DNA from: an uncultured Erysipelotrichaceae bacterium
GTDB taxonomy: Bacteria > Bacillota_I > Bacilli_A > Erysipelotrichales > Erysipelotrichaceae
DNA: 37,272 nt
Direction of reading: 5' to 3'
NCBI GenBank assembly: GCA_902766005.1
Contig: CACXCB010000173.1
Coordinates: 1 to 37,272, forward strand
Below the pieces are notes generated by a model that did not search any database, was not told the DNA's origin, and saw nothing but the letters and a program-made list of their open reading frames with translations. Shown piece by piece: positions 1 through 9,213 of this stretch (positions are counted from its first letter, which is position 1; each line of letters begins with the position of its first letter). Both the position numbers and the translations under genes were made by a program.

Positions 1-269
1 AGATCTATCTTCAGATGTAAATCGTTTTTAATCCGGTTATATTTATCCACAATCATCTGAAAGATGGATTCATGAGAAACACCATATCTGATATGCGCCT
101 CACACAGATACAGTAAATCCGTTACTTTATGGTCTTCATGGGACTCTTTGCCGCATGCGCTTGTCACGATAAACTTGCGTGATGGTTCGGCATCAATGAT
201 GCCTTTTACTTTTTGAAACTGGGTGCTGTTTGCGACAGAAGAGCCGCCGAATTTTACTACTTTGATCAT
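1..269 (-). CDS. Aspartate kinase, N-terminal part (cut by window edge)
   Basis: The reading frame starts at an ATG at 269 and runs off the left edge, giving about 89 residues. It opens with a KFGGSSVAN motif (residues 6-14), the nucleotide-binding signature of aspartokinases (KFGGTSVA), followed by a FIVTSACGK strand-loop. The enzyme phosphorylates aspartate, the first step toward lysine, threonine and methionine. A GGAGG site lies 7 bases before the ATG, inside the end of hom. The start overlaps the hom stop by four bases (ATGA), so the two are translationally coupled. Isoform type (lysC-like or other) and the ACT domains lie outside the window. Confidence 0.9.
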   Translation of the reverse strand, partial: MIKVVKFGGSSVANSTQFQKVKGIIDAEPSRKFIVTSACGKESHEDHKVTDLLYLCEAHIRYGVSHESIFQMIVDKYNRIKNDLHLKID

Positions 270-1396
270 TCCTGTACCTCCGCCACAAAGAGATCTTTAT
301 CCTCATTTTTGCCAATCAATGCATGCAGTTCATCCAGAGTAATCTTTTTGGTTAAACATGTATTCTCATCGATCTTCTCTTTACAAACTGCCTCATAAAG
401 AGAAAGATTCACTGTCCGCAGATAGAAGGTTTTTTCTTTGTTGTTGACGACAGGTGCTATTGCTGCATCAACCGTATCCATCGCCTCATTATAGGCAATA
501 TCATAGATATCCTGTACCACTGCATGTGCAGTCGGTAACGAGCCTGCTCCCTGGCCTGTAAATACCGCTTTGCCAAGTGTAGGACTGTCGGATTCAATCG
601 CATTAAAGTTCATGGAAACATTGGCAAGAACATCTTCTTTTTTCAAAAATACAGGCATTACAGAAGCCTGAATGCATTTTCCGTCATTGACTGCCCTGCC
701 GACAAGTTTGCATGTCATGCCTTGGCTCTTGGCATAATCCAGATCTTTTTTCTGAATATAGCGGATGCCGTATGTAGGAATCTCTTCCAAAACAGGCATG
801 ACTTTGAAAGCCTTCATACAGGATAAAGCCACTTTATATCTGACATCCATGCCGTCAATATCATCAGAAGGATTCTGTTCGGCATAACCGAGTTTCTGCG
901 CCTCCTTCAGCAATGGTTCAAATTCCAGGGATTCTTCATCCATCCGGCTTAAGATATAGTTTGTCGTACCGTTAAAGATGCCTCTGAAAGAATCAATCGG
1001 ATCAATGCGAAGAATTCTCTCCAGAGATGCCATCCATGGAATACCTCCTCCGCAGGTGGCTTCATAATGAATGGATACATTGTTTTTCTTTGCTTCCGCA
1101 AACAATTCTTTCGAACAGTTTGCCAGCATCTTCTTATTGCTGGTGACAATATGTTTGCCATTCTGCAATGCCTTCATCAGAAAGCTTCTGGCCGGTTCAA
1201 TTCCGCCCATGCATTCCACGACAACATCAATTTCAGGATCATCAAGGATTTCCTGTACATTCTGTGTACATCTTGGATCTGTCAGTTCCCAGTCATCTTT
1301 AACCAGAATTCTTTTTATCTGCAGTATTTCAGAAGCATCGCATATGCGGCTGACGCCTTTTCCGACTACGCCATGTCCCAGTAAACCTATTTTCAT
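266..1396 (-). CDS. hom: Homoserine dehydrogenase, short form lacking ACT domain
   Basis: Reduces aspartate semialdehyde to homoserine with NAD(P)H, the branch point to threonine and methionine. The Rossmann motif GLLGHGVVGKG is at residues 4-14. Substrate-site elements follow: TSNKKMLA (85-92), YEATCGGGIP (111-120), FNGTTNYIL (141-149) and GYAEQNPSDDIDG (170-182), with the family's catalytic lysine expected at K188. The protein is 376 residues, whereas many bacterial Hom proteins are about 430 because of a C-terminal ACT domain for threonine feedback; that domain is absent here. It is followed by aspartokinase in one transcription unit and diverges from thrC across a 93-base spacer. Confidence 0.95.
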   Translation of the reverse strand: MKIGLLGHGVVGKGVSRICDASEILQIKRILVKDDWELTDPRCTQNVQEILDDPEIDVVVECMGGIEPARSFLMKALQNGKHIVTSNKKMLANCSKELFAEAKKNNVSIHYEATCGGGIPWMASLERILRIDPIDSFRGIFNGTTNYILSRMDEESLEFEPLLKEAQKLGYAEQNPSDDIDGMDVRYKVALSCMKAFKVMPVLEEIPTYGIRYIQKKDLDYAKSQGMTCKLVGRAVNDGKCIQASVMPVFLKKEDVLANVSMNFNAIESDSPTLGKAVFTGQGAGSLPTAHAVVQDIYDIAYNEAMDTVDAAIAPVVNNKEKTFYLRTVNLSLYEAVCKEKIDENTCLTKKITLDELHALIGKNEDKDLFVAEVQE

Positions 1397-1430
1397 AAAG
1401 CCCCCTTACTGTTTGTCTGCGAAAGACACT

Positions 1431-1443
1431 TGTTTTCAAAACA
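1431..1443. promoter_or_regulatory. Short palindrome in hom/thrC divergent intergenic region
   Basis: TGTTTT-C-AAAACA is a perfect inverted repeat with a one-base centre, in the middle of the 93-base spacer between the divergent hom and thrC starts. Its place would suit an operator that controls both arms. AT-rich 6-base arms can arise by chance, and I could not fix -35/-10 elements here, so this is only a candidate. Confidence 0.25.
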
Positions 1444-1489
1444 CAAACATAGTATCATTTTCTGGTATTCTTTACAAGGAGGAAATGCA

Positions 1490-2971
1490 ATGTATATCAG
1501 TTCTCGTAACAGGAGTAATAATGTCAAGTCTCATGAAGCAATCATTCAGGGTCTGGCTTTAGATGGCGGGTTGTTTACGCCCGAAAAGATAGAAACTGTG
1601 ATCGATCCGCAAGATCTGCTTCATCTTTCCTATCAGGAAATCGCAAAGATCATTCTTTGTGCCATGCTGCCGGATTACAGTGAAACAGAAATAGAAGACT
1701 GCGTCAAAAATGCATATGACAAGAAATTCGACCATGAGGAAATTGTTCCCCTCAGAAAAATCAGTGACGGGTATTTAATGGATCTCTGGCACGGACCGAC
1801 ATCTGCATTCAAGGATATTGCCTTGACAATCCTTCCGCACCTGCTGACCAAAGCATATGAAAAAGAAAACAGAAATGATATTGTTTCCATTCTGACGGCG
1901 ACAAGCGGCGATACCGGTAAAGCAGCTTTATCCGGTTTTGCGGATGTACCGCATACGGCTATAACCGTCTTCTTTCCGGAAATCGGTGTCTCCCCGATCC
2001 AGAAAAAACAGATGCAGACCAGCATCGGCGATAATGTTGAAGTCATTGCGGTAAAAGGAAACTTCGATGACTGCCAGAGAATGGTAAAGGAAGCTGTTTC
2101 TTCCGAAGAAGTTCTAGCTTCTTTGCATAATGTCACCATCTCCTCTGCCAACTCGATTAATGTCGGCAGACTCGTTCCCCAGATTGTCTATTATTATTCC
2201 AGTTATGTAAAACTGGCAGAACAAGGTGTGATTCAGTGTGGCGATCCGGTCAACTTTGTCGTACCGACAGGAAACTTCGGCGATATCCTGGCAGGCTATC
2301 TAGCCAAACAGCTCGGCCTTCCGATCAAGAAGCTGATCTGCGCTTCAAACGCAAACAATGTCCTGACCGATTTTATCAAAACAGGAACATATTCCCTAAG
2401 CAGGGAATTCAAGACCACTATGTCCCCGTCCATGGATATATTGATTTCCTCCAATCTGGAGAGATTGTTATTCATGTTAAGCGGTAATGATGATGCATTT
2501 GTCAATCAGATGATGCAGAATCTGAAGGAAAAAGGAGAATATACCATTCCGGCTGCAATGCTTGAGAAGCTGCAAGATGATTTTGGAGCATACTGGACTG
2601 ATGAAGATACATGTGCCAAAACAATTCACGATCTGTTTGCAGAAGAAAAGCAGCTAATTGATACCCATACGGCAATTGCCCTTTCTGCGATGCGTGCATA
2701 TCAAAAGGACACCGATGATCAAGCACCGTGCATCGTATTATCCACTGCCTCAGCATACAAGTTCTCTCATGATGTTTTGAAATGCATCACAGATGAAGAT
2801 ATTGAAGATGATTTTGAAGCTATGGAAAAACTGCATGAGGTTACCGGGGTAAAGATCCCGGAGAATCTCGCAAACTTGAAAAACATGCCTGTCCGTTTTA
2901 CGCGATCCATTGAAAAAGAGGATGGCATGCATGTTATTGCCGAGAGAATGAAGGAACTTGGACATGATTAG
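1490..2971 (+). CDS. thrC: Threonine synthase
   Basis: PLP enzyme that converts O-phosphohomoserine to threonine. The start at 1490 has AAGGAGG at 1476-1482, 7 bases upstream; an in-frame TTG at 1430 has no such site. The product is 493 residues. The PLP lysine is K108 in GPTSAFKDIAL, and the phosphate-binding loop LTATSGDTGKAAL follows. The N-terminal part (LALDGGLFTPEKI) is the usual ThrC cap domain. The size matches the long ThrC class. It is the first gene of a rightward unit, and its stop overlaps the thrB start by 8 bases, so the last two steps of threonine synthesis are coupled. Confidence 0.95.
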   Translation: MYISSRNRSNNVKSHEAIIQGLALDGGLFTPEKIETVIDPQDLLHLSYQEIAKIILCAMLPDYSETEIEDCVKNAYDKKFDHEEIVPLRKISDGYLMDLWHGPTSAFKDIALTILPHLLTKAYEKENRNDIVSILTATSGDTGKAALSGFADVPHTAITVFFPEIGVSPIQKKQMQTSIGDNVEVIAVKGNFDDCQRMVKEAVSSEEVLASLHNVTISSANSINVGRLVPQIVYYYSSYVKLAEQGVIQCGDPVNFVVPTGNFGDILAGYLAKQLGLPIKKLICASNANNVLTDFIKTGTYSLSREFKTTMSPSMDILISSNLERLLFMLSGNDDAFVNQMMQNLKEKGEYTIPAAMLEKLQDDFGAYWTDEDTCAKTIHDLFAEEKQLIDTHTAIALSAMRAYQKDTDDQAPCIVLSTASAYKFSHDVLKCITDEDIEDDFEAMEKLHEVTGVKIPENLANLKNMPVRFTRSIEKEDGMHVIAERMKELGHD

Positions 2972-3833
2972 AATCTACTCACCCGCTTCTTCTGCAAATC
3001 TCGGTCCGGGGTTTGACTGTCTCGGCATCGCCTTTGGCATCTACAATATATTCGATGTCGAATTATCGGATGAAGATATTCTCATCAATATGGAGCCACG
3101 CTTCAACAATGCAGACAACCTGTTCCTGCAGGCATATCACTATGGCTGCCATGCCATCGGTGTACAGGATCACATCAAAGTGAAATTTGATTGTCATGTG
3201 CCTGTTTCCAGGGGCCTTGGCTCAAGTGCTGCATTCATTGTTCCGGGCATCAAGGCCGCTTCCGCTTTGCATGGAAACGCCTTAAGTGATGATGAAATCT
3301 TTCAGCTTTCCTCCCGCATGGAAGGCCATCCGGATAATATCGCTCCCTGCTTTTTCGGCGGATTGACAGCTTCGATGAAACAAAGGGATGATACATATCT
3401 TTCCACTTCGATTCCGGTTTCTCCTCGTTATCGCTTCTATGTATGCATACCTGACTTTGAAGTCGATACAAAGGAAGCCAGAAGACAACTGCCTGACATG
3501 TATCCGAGAAGCACCGTCGTTTCCAATTCTTCAAAGGCAATCTTCATGGTGCAGTCATTACAGAACGGTGCAATGGAATGGCTGAAGGAAGCTGCCAAAG
3601 ATCAGGTTCACGAGCCGTATCGTCAGAAACTGATTGAAGGATTTGATCAGATAAAATCCTTTATGAATCAGTACAAGGAAGGCGTGTTTCTGATATCCGG
3701 TTCCGGATCTACGTGTCTTTTTATCAGTGATGAAGATCTTGTTTTCCCGAAAGAAGTACAAATCCAGGGGCATTCCTGGAAAATCTTACAAGTCCATGTG
3801 TCCCGCTCTGGGACTTATGCAACGGAGGTATAA
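2964..3833 (+). CDS. thrB: Homoserine kinase (GHMP family)
   Basis: Phosphorylates homoserine to give the ThrC substrate. The 289-residue protein begins IYSPASSANLGPGFD (residues 4-18), the GHMP N-terminal motif, carries the ATP-binding loop PVSRGLGSSAA (80-90), and ends with the third motif LISGSGSTCLF. The ATG at 2964 lies inside the end of thrC and has AAGGAA about 8 bases upstream. It is followed within two bases by the pheB-like ACT gene. Confidence 0.95.
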   Translation: MIRIYSPASSANLGPGFDCLGIAFGIYNIFDVELSDEDILINMEPRFNNADNLFLQAYHYGCHAIGVQDHIKVKFDCHVPVSRGLGSSAAFIVPGIKAASALHGNALSDDEIFQLSSRMEGHPDNIAPCFFGGLTASMKQRDDTYLSTSIPVSPRYRFYVCIPDFEVDTKEARRQLPDMYPRSTVVSNSSKAIFMVQSLQNGAMEWLKEAAKDQVHEPYRQKLIEGFDQIKSFMNQYKEGVFLISGSGSTCLFISDEDLVFPKEVQIQGHSWKILQVHVSRSGTYATEV

Positions 3834-3834
3834 A

Positions 3835-4272
3835 ATGCGTTCGGATTACTACATCATACATAAAAGCATTCTGCCGGAATACCTTGACAAGGTCATCTAT
3901 GCCCGTAATCTGTTAAGCAACCATGAGGTAAACACGGTAACAGAGGCAGTGCAGATGGCCGGTATCTCCAGAAATACCTATTACAAATACAAGGATTTTG
4001 TGTATGAACAAAACAATGTTTCCAATACAAGGCATGCGGTTATCACCCTAATCTTAAAAGATGAGAGTGGCTCGCTTTCCAGTGTCATTCATACTTTAAG
4101 CCAGTACGAAACAAGCATTCTCACCATTTCCCAGGCGATTCCGATTGATCACAAAGCCAATGTATTGATTTCCCTGGATGTCACCAATATGACTTGTTCA
4201 ATCCAGGAGCTTCTCTTAAAATTAAAAGAGCTGCCTCACGTCAGAAAAGTGCAGCTGGATGGTGTGGAATGA
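3835..4272 (+). CDS. PheB-like (UPF0735) ACT-domain protein with N-terminal HTH-like region
   Basis: 145 residues. The start at 3835 has CGGAGG just upstream, and in-frame starts further left would lie inside thrB. Residues 1-55 (YYIIHKSILPEYLDKV... AVQMAGISRNTYYKYKDFV) match the UPF0735/PheB family, where a helix-turn-helix-like segment precedes a C-terminal ACT domain, here about residues 65-145. ACT domains bind amino acids. Its place directly after thrB, with hom lacking its own ACT domain, suggests a threonine-sensing or regulatory role; that is inference. Family members are known near hom/thrB or pheA in Firmicutes. The stop overlaps the next start (ATGA). Confidence 0.85.
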   Translation: MRSDYYIIHKSILPEYLDKVIYARNLLSNHEVNTVTEAVQMAGISRNTYYKYKDFVYEQNNVSNTRHAVITLILKDESGSLSSVIHTLSQYETSILTISQAIPIDHKANVLISLDVTNMTCSIQELLLKLKELPHVRKVQLDGVE

Positions 4273-4646
4273 GCAAAACCTTAAAACAGATTTTATCCGG
4301 GGTCATGATTGCCGGAGACATCTTCCTGATTCTGATCTTCCTGTTTCTCATGTTTGATGAAGTAACATTCTTTCCTTATGTTCCTTTGATGGCCTTTCTG
4401 GGCATTGATATGGCTTTGTCACTGGACTATATCATGAATCTGAAAAAACAGAAAAAGGTTGAACTGGATCAGGAATTTGAAGAGCACCAGGCTGCTATGA
4501 GAAGACAGATGCAGCAGATGAAAGAAGATATGGATCTTGCCGCGGAAATCAAAAAGAAGCAGACACTCAATGATCTTAGTGTTGAGGAATTACAGGAGCT
4601 CCTCCAAAAGAAACAACAACAAACTGAATATCAGCAGCGTCAATGA
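4269..4646 (+). CDS. Small membrane protein with C-terminal coiled coil, function unknown
   Basis: 125 residues, unrecognised. The start at 4269 overlaps the stop of the ACT gene by four bases, indicating translational coupling. Two hydrophobic segments are visible, about residues 10-29 (GVMIAGDIFLILIFLFLMF) and 34-57 (FFPYVPLMAFLGIDMALSL). A highly charged, glutamine-rich segment from about residue 60 to the end is typical of a cytoplasmic coiled coil. It is the last gene of the thrCB unit and is followed by a hairpin. Nothing in it points to threonine metabolism apart from its position. Confidence 0.75.
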   Translation: MSKTLKQILSGVMIAGDIFLILIFLFLMFDEVTFFPYVPLMAFLGIDMALSLDYIMNLKKQKKVELDQEFEEHQAAMRRQMQQMKEDMDLAAEIKKKQTLNDLSVEELQELLQKKQQQTEYQQRQ

Positions 4647-4851
4647 CTAAACTGCTGTTTTATTAAAAGATCCTGCTTTTGACAGGATCTTTCGTGTTTA
4701 TGGGTTAAAACAGTATCGGTTTCATCAGCTTCGCCACTCTCTTGCTGATCTTCTTCCGGAGGCTGAGGGCCTTTTCCCATCGGTGGTTTCGGTATTACAG
4801 GCAGATTGATCGTTGCAATTCTTCTTCAATTACTTCAATTTCATCTGCCAT
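4640..4851 (-). pseudogene. Frameshifted small acidic, proline-rich ORF
   Basis: An ATG at 4851 with AAAGGAAA upstream starts MADEIEVIEEELQRSICL and then stops at 4795-4797. Shifting one frame near 4815-4822 gives an uninterrupted continuation beginning ATINLPVIPKPPMGKG, then an acidic, proline- and glutamine-rich stretch that reads on through the thrCB hairpin to a stop at 4640. The composition on both sides (Glu, Pro, Gln rich, no stops) suggests one gene broken by a single-base deletion, or a sequencing error. I do not recognise the family. The rest of the 288 bases between 4646 and 4935 holds nothing else except the hairpin. Confidence 0.4.
4666..4692 (+). terminator. Hairpin after the thrCB operon
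   Basis: AAAGATCCTG (4666-4675) pairs perfectly with CAGGATCTTT (4683-4692) around a 7-base loop. The T-run after it is weak (TTTCG), but the placement 20 bases after the last stop codon fits the end of the operon. Confidence 0.65.
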
Positions 4852-4934
4852 GATTCATATTTCCTTTCGTTGATAATCATTTAACTGACAAATGTGAAGA
4901 AAAACTGAACTTTTCAAGAAACCTGCATGAATGT

Positions 4935-5288
4935 TTATTTCATCTCCTCCTCAATCCATGCCATGATCAGATTCACGGTTTTATCCTGCTGTTCCGGTGT
5001 CATCCAGACACCTTTTTGTACTTTATACCATTTATTCAGGCATCCTCTGCAACAACAGGCAGTAGCATGCATCGCCTTAAAAACCGGATGTCCTTTTAAC
5101 GGTGTCTGCTTACCGTCATTTTGGATATATGCAGGAGCTAAGCGCATACGAATAAAGTCCCTTGCATGCTTTTCAATAACATCCATCCCCTTTTCTCTTA
5201 CATAGGCCTTTTCTTCTTCATTCAGATGAAAAGAAGATCTGAATTTTGATTTTTTTAATTTATCTAAAGCTTCCTGTCTGGTTTGCAT
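4935..5288 (-). CDS. DUF4186 family protein
   Basis: 117 residues. The pattern RSSFHLNEEEKAYV, then RLAPAY...NDGKQTPLKGHPVF (roughly residues 50-69), HATACCCRGCL and a C-terminal IMAWIEEE is that of DUF4186, a small cytoplasmic family of unknown function. The CCCRGC cluster and preceding His residues suggest metal binding (inference). It is transcribed alone, away from the GH1 gene, with 131 bases between their starts. Confidence 0.8.
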   Translation of the reverse strand: MQTRQEALDKLKKSKFRSSFHLNEEEKAYVREKGMDVIEKHARDFIRMRLAPAYIQNDGKQTPLKGHPVFKAMHATACCCRGCLNKWYKVQKGVWMTPEQQDKTVNLIMAWIEEEMK

Positions 5289-5339
5289 ACCTCCATTATA
5301 ACAAACTCTCCTTCATGATACACATTGTCTTTTTCAGCT

Positions 5340-5351
5340 TGACAAATGTCA
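5340..5351. promoter_or_regulatory. Inverted repeat upstream of GH1 gene
   Basis: TGACA-AA-TGTCA is a perfect 5-base inverted repeat about 35 bases upstream of the candidate -10 of the GH1 gene and 52 bases from the DUF4186 start. The position suits an operator for a sugar regulator, but the left arm also reads TTGACA and could just be part of a -35 box. Confidence 0.25.
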
Positions 5352-5381
5352 GGTATTGTTAATGAAAAAAGAAAAGAACTA

Positions 5382-5390
5382 TGCGATAAT
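5382..5390 (+). promoter_or_regulatory. Candidate extended -10 promoter of GH1 gene
   Basis: TG-C-GATAAT lies 30 bases before the start codon at 5420. There is no good -35 at 17 bases, as is common for extended -10 promoters. Confidence 0.45.
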
Positions 5391-5401
5391 AAGGATAATA
5401 A

Positions 5402-6883
<1,482 letters not shown>

Positions 6884-6919
6884 TAATAAAAGAGACTTCC
6901 TGCGAAGTCTCTTTTATTA
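6884..6919. terminator. Bidirectional terminator between GH1 and MFS genes
   Basis: TAATAAAAGAGACTTC (6884-6899) pairs perfectly over 16 bases with 6904-6919 around the loop CTGC. A- and T-rich ends serve both convergent genes. Confidence 0.9.
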
Positions 6920-6937
6920 TTGATAGAAATCTTTAGC

Positions 6938-8137
6938 TTAAGCCTCAATTCGTTTAATACCGACAAACATTAGGAACATGCCCAAAGCTGTAGCAATCAA
7001 GCCGATGGTTAATACGCCCTTAACACTCATGATAGAGAATAATGTGCCACCCACTGCACTGGCCAATAAACCGCCTACTGTAGCCGTAGCACCGAAGATT
7101 GCCTGTCCTTTATTACGGTCTTCCGGTTCAATATTTTCATTTGCGAAATAAACAGATCCCGGAACGAGAATTGCATAACTGAGCATCTGCAGTATCATAG
7201 CTGCATACAACATGCCGATATTGCCGCTGATCAGGATCAATGCATGCTTGATTGTATAGAATACCGTTGCAATGATCAAAAGCTTGTTGATGGAAAGTTT
7301 CTTTAACAGAAGTGAGAAAGCAAACATTGTCGGTAATTCAACCATTGCCTGAATGAACATTGCCGTTCCCTGTACAGACTCAACATCATCGGAATTGATG
7401 ATATTACCAATGACCTTTGCCATGTATGTATTAATAATCATATGCGCAAAATATATCAGAATCAAAGATACGACAATAATGACAACTTTATTATACTTTT
7501 TAAAGAATGCACCATAGGATAACTGCTGTTTCTGCTCCACAGCTTCTTCTGCCTCTGCTTCTTTGACAATATCTTTTGCAGGTGTAGGCATAATCCGTAC
7601 AAGCAGGAATGTTATCAATGATAATACGATCAGATAGATCGGTAATATACCCTTTCCGAAGGATGCCCACAACTGTCCAAGCAAAGCAGATCCTACCGCA
7701 TAAGCACCTGAACCTAAGCCACGGCAAAGGCCGTAGTTAATCTTCTGGCCGTCTTTCTCATAGATAAAAGCCATACTGTTAAGAAACGGCATACCGATGG
7801 ATGCACTTGTAAAGCCGACGATAACAAGCGGAACGATCAGAAAATTACCTTCCGGAAGAATCATCAGCAACACTGCCAAGGCAGCACAAACAATCATGGA
7901 AATAGAGATAAATGTCTTCTCGTCCAGTTTTTCAGAACGGTCAATCACATCTCCGAATATCGTTTGTCCGACTACACCGCAAACACTGATCAAAGCAATG
8001 ATGATACCGATTGCACTATCAGGGAAGCCGTTTTTTGACAGGTAATTATAAGCATAGCCGGCTGTAGCACATACAAGCATGAGAAATGAAATATTCACTA
8101 AGGCATATTTCAAATTCAGATTCTTATATTTTTTCAT
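6938..8137 (-). CDS. MFS transporter, oligosaccharide/nucleoside symporter-like
   Basis: 399 residues with about 12 hydrophobic segments and a hydrophilic central loop (KEAEAEEAVEQKQQ) between the two six-helix halves. The ATG at 8137 has AAAGGAG 6-7 bases upstream; an in-frame start 24 bases further left lacks one. The N-terminal half (YNYLSKNGFPDSAIGIIIAL, GDVIDRSEK) looks like the LacY/NupG-related MFS_1-like group. The substrate is unknown. It is convergent with the GH1 gene, so co-transcription is excluded. Confidence 0.85.
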   Translation of the reverse strand: MKKYKNLNLKYALVNISFLMLVCATAGYAYNYLSKNGFPDSAIGIIIALISVCGVVGQTIFGDVIDRSEKLDEKTFISISMIVCAALAVLLMILPEGNFLIVPLVIVGFTSASIGMPFLNSMAFIYEKDGQKINYGLCRGLGSGAYAVGSALLGQLWASFGKGILPIYLIVLSLITFLLVRIMPTPAKDIVKEAEAEEAVEQKQQLSYGAFFKKYNKVVIIVVSLILIYFAHMIINTYMAKVIGNIINSDDVESVQGTAMFIQAMVELPTMFAFSLLLKKLSINKLLIIATVFYTIKHALILISGNIGMLYAAMILQMLSYAILVPGSVYFANENIEPEDRNKGQAIFGATATVGGLLASAVGGTLFSIMSVKGVLTIGLIATALGMFLMFVGIKRIEA

Positions 8138-8160
8138 ACCCTCTCCTTTACTGTAGGACA

Positions 8161-8189
8161 ATTATAACATGCATCATGACATTTATCAC
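8161..8189 (-). promoter_or_regulatory. Extended -10 promoter of the MFS gene
   Basis: On the minus strand GTGATA (8184-8189), 17 bases, then TATAAT (8161-8166) preceded by TGT (8167-8169). Distance to the start codon is 23 bases. Confidence 0.7.
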
Positions 8190-8212
8190 ATACAATACGG
8201 ACAACCGCTCAT

Positions 8213-8234
8213 AAAAAAGCATCTCGCGATGCTT
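8213..8234 (-). terminator. Terminator of gpmA
   Basis: On the minus strand AAGCATC and GATGCTT (8228-8234 and 8217-8223) form a stem with a four-base loop followed by TTTTTTAT. It lies 8 bases beyond the gpmA stop codon. Confidence 0.88.
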
Positions 8235-8241
8235 CCTTTCA

Positions 8242-8994
8242 TTATTTCTTTGCAGATCCCTGTTTTGCAACAGCATCCATCTTTGCCTTGAGCTCTTCTT
8301 CACTCATGCCGAGATAATAATGATTGATTACATTGAATTCATCGTCAAATTCATAAACAAGCGGTGAACCTGTCGGAATATTGACACCGATGATTTCATC
8401 ATCAGAAAGATTGTCAAAGTATTTCACCAGTGCACGTAAAGAATTTCCGTGAGCAGCAATCAATACTCTCTTGCCGGCTTTCATGTCTTCTTTGATCACT
8501 TCTTCAAAGTAAGGAACAACTCTGGCAATCGTTGTTTCAAGAGATTCATTCAATGGCAGTTCATCTGCAGGAACATCTCTGAACATAGCCTGGTTGCGTG
8601 GTGCTCTTTCGTCATCCGGTTCCAGTGCCGGCGGTTTAACATCAAAGGATCTTCTCCAGATCTTAACCTGTTCTTCACCGTACTTTTCCGCTGTTTCAGC
8701 TTTGTTTAAGCCCTGTAAAGCACCATAGTGTCTTTCATTGAGTTTGTAGGATTTAATAACCGGTAACCAGTTACGGTCCATTTCATCCAATACATGGTTA
8801 AGAGTATGGATAGCTCTTTTCAACAAAGATGTGTAGCAGACATCAAAGTCGTAGCCTTCAGCTTTCAGCAGTTTGCCTGCATTCTTAGCTTCTTCATGAC
8901 CCTTCTCGCTCAGGTCGACATCTGTCCAGCCGGTAAAAAGGTTGAGCTTGTTCCATTCACTCTCGCCATGGCGGATCAATACTAATTTCATCAT
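8242..8994 (-). CDS. gpmA: 2,3-bisphosphoglycerate-dependent phosphoglycerate mutase
   Basis: Interconverts 3- and 2-phosphoglycerate in glycolysis. 250 residues, the usual dPGM size. The phosphohistidine is H9 in [10 protein letters not shown], the second histidine H182 in [12 protein letters not shown], and the general acid E88 in NERHYG. AAGGAGG lies 8-9 bases before the ATG at 8994; a second ATG is immediately next to it. It is monocistronic, with its own extended -10 promoter and terminator. Confidence 0.95.
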   Translation of the reverse strand: MMKLVLIRHGESEWNKLNLFTGWTDVDLSEKGHEEAKNAGKLLKAEGYDFDVCYTSLLKRAIHTLNHVLDEMDRNWLPVIKSYKLNERHYGALQGLNKAETAEKYGEEQVKIWRRSFDVKPPALEPDDERAPRNQAMFRDVPADELPLNESLETTIARVVPYFEEVIKEDMKAGKRVLIAAHGNSLRALVKYFDNLSDDEIIGVNIPTGSPLVYEFDDEFNVINHYYLGMSEEELKAKMDAVAKQGSAKK

Positions 8995-9035
8995 GATTTA
9001 TGCCTCCTTATTTCTGCATCATAAACATTTTTCAC

Positions 9036-9044
9036 ATTATACCA
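9036..9044 (-). promoter_or_regulatory. Extended -10 promoter of gpmA
   Basis: TG-G-TATAAT on the minus strand, 41 bases before the gpmA start. The -35 region (TTTTAA at 17 bases) is poor. Confidence 0.65.
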
Positions 9045-9187
9045 TGCAGGTTTTCGTTTTAAAAGACAAAAATTAGTTATGACTAACTTTTTTATGTATT
9101 TTATAGACAACTTCTTTTTTTATGAATATTCTTCTCCCGAAAAGCCTCTTCTGCAACGATTGTAATGAAGATTTCGCACAAGTACTG

Positions 9188-9193
9188 TATAAT
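9188..9193 (+). promoter_or_regulatory. Candidate -10 box of corA-like gene
   Basis: TATAAT 20-26 bases before the CorA start. No convincing -35 at 16-18 bases. The remainder of the 219 bases between gpmA and this gene shows only a weak dyad, TTAGT-TATG-ACTAA, near 9074-9087. Confidence 0.4.
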
Positions 9194-9213
9194 ATTGTTT
9201 ACCGAGAAAGAAG

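Noticed and set aside
9074..9087. TTAGT-TATG-ACTAA dyad between gpmA and corA
   Set aside because: Five-base arms in AT-rich DNA and no link to a promoter or gene end; too weak to call an operator.
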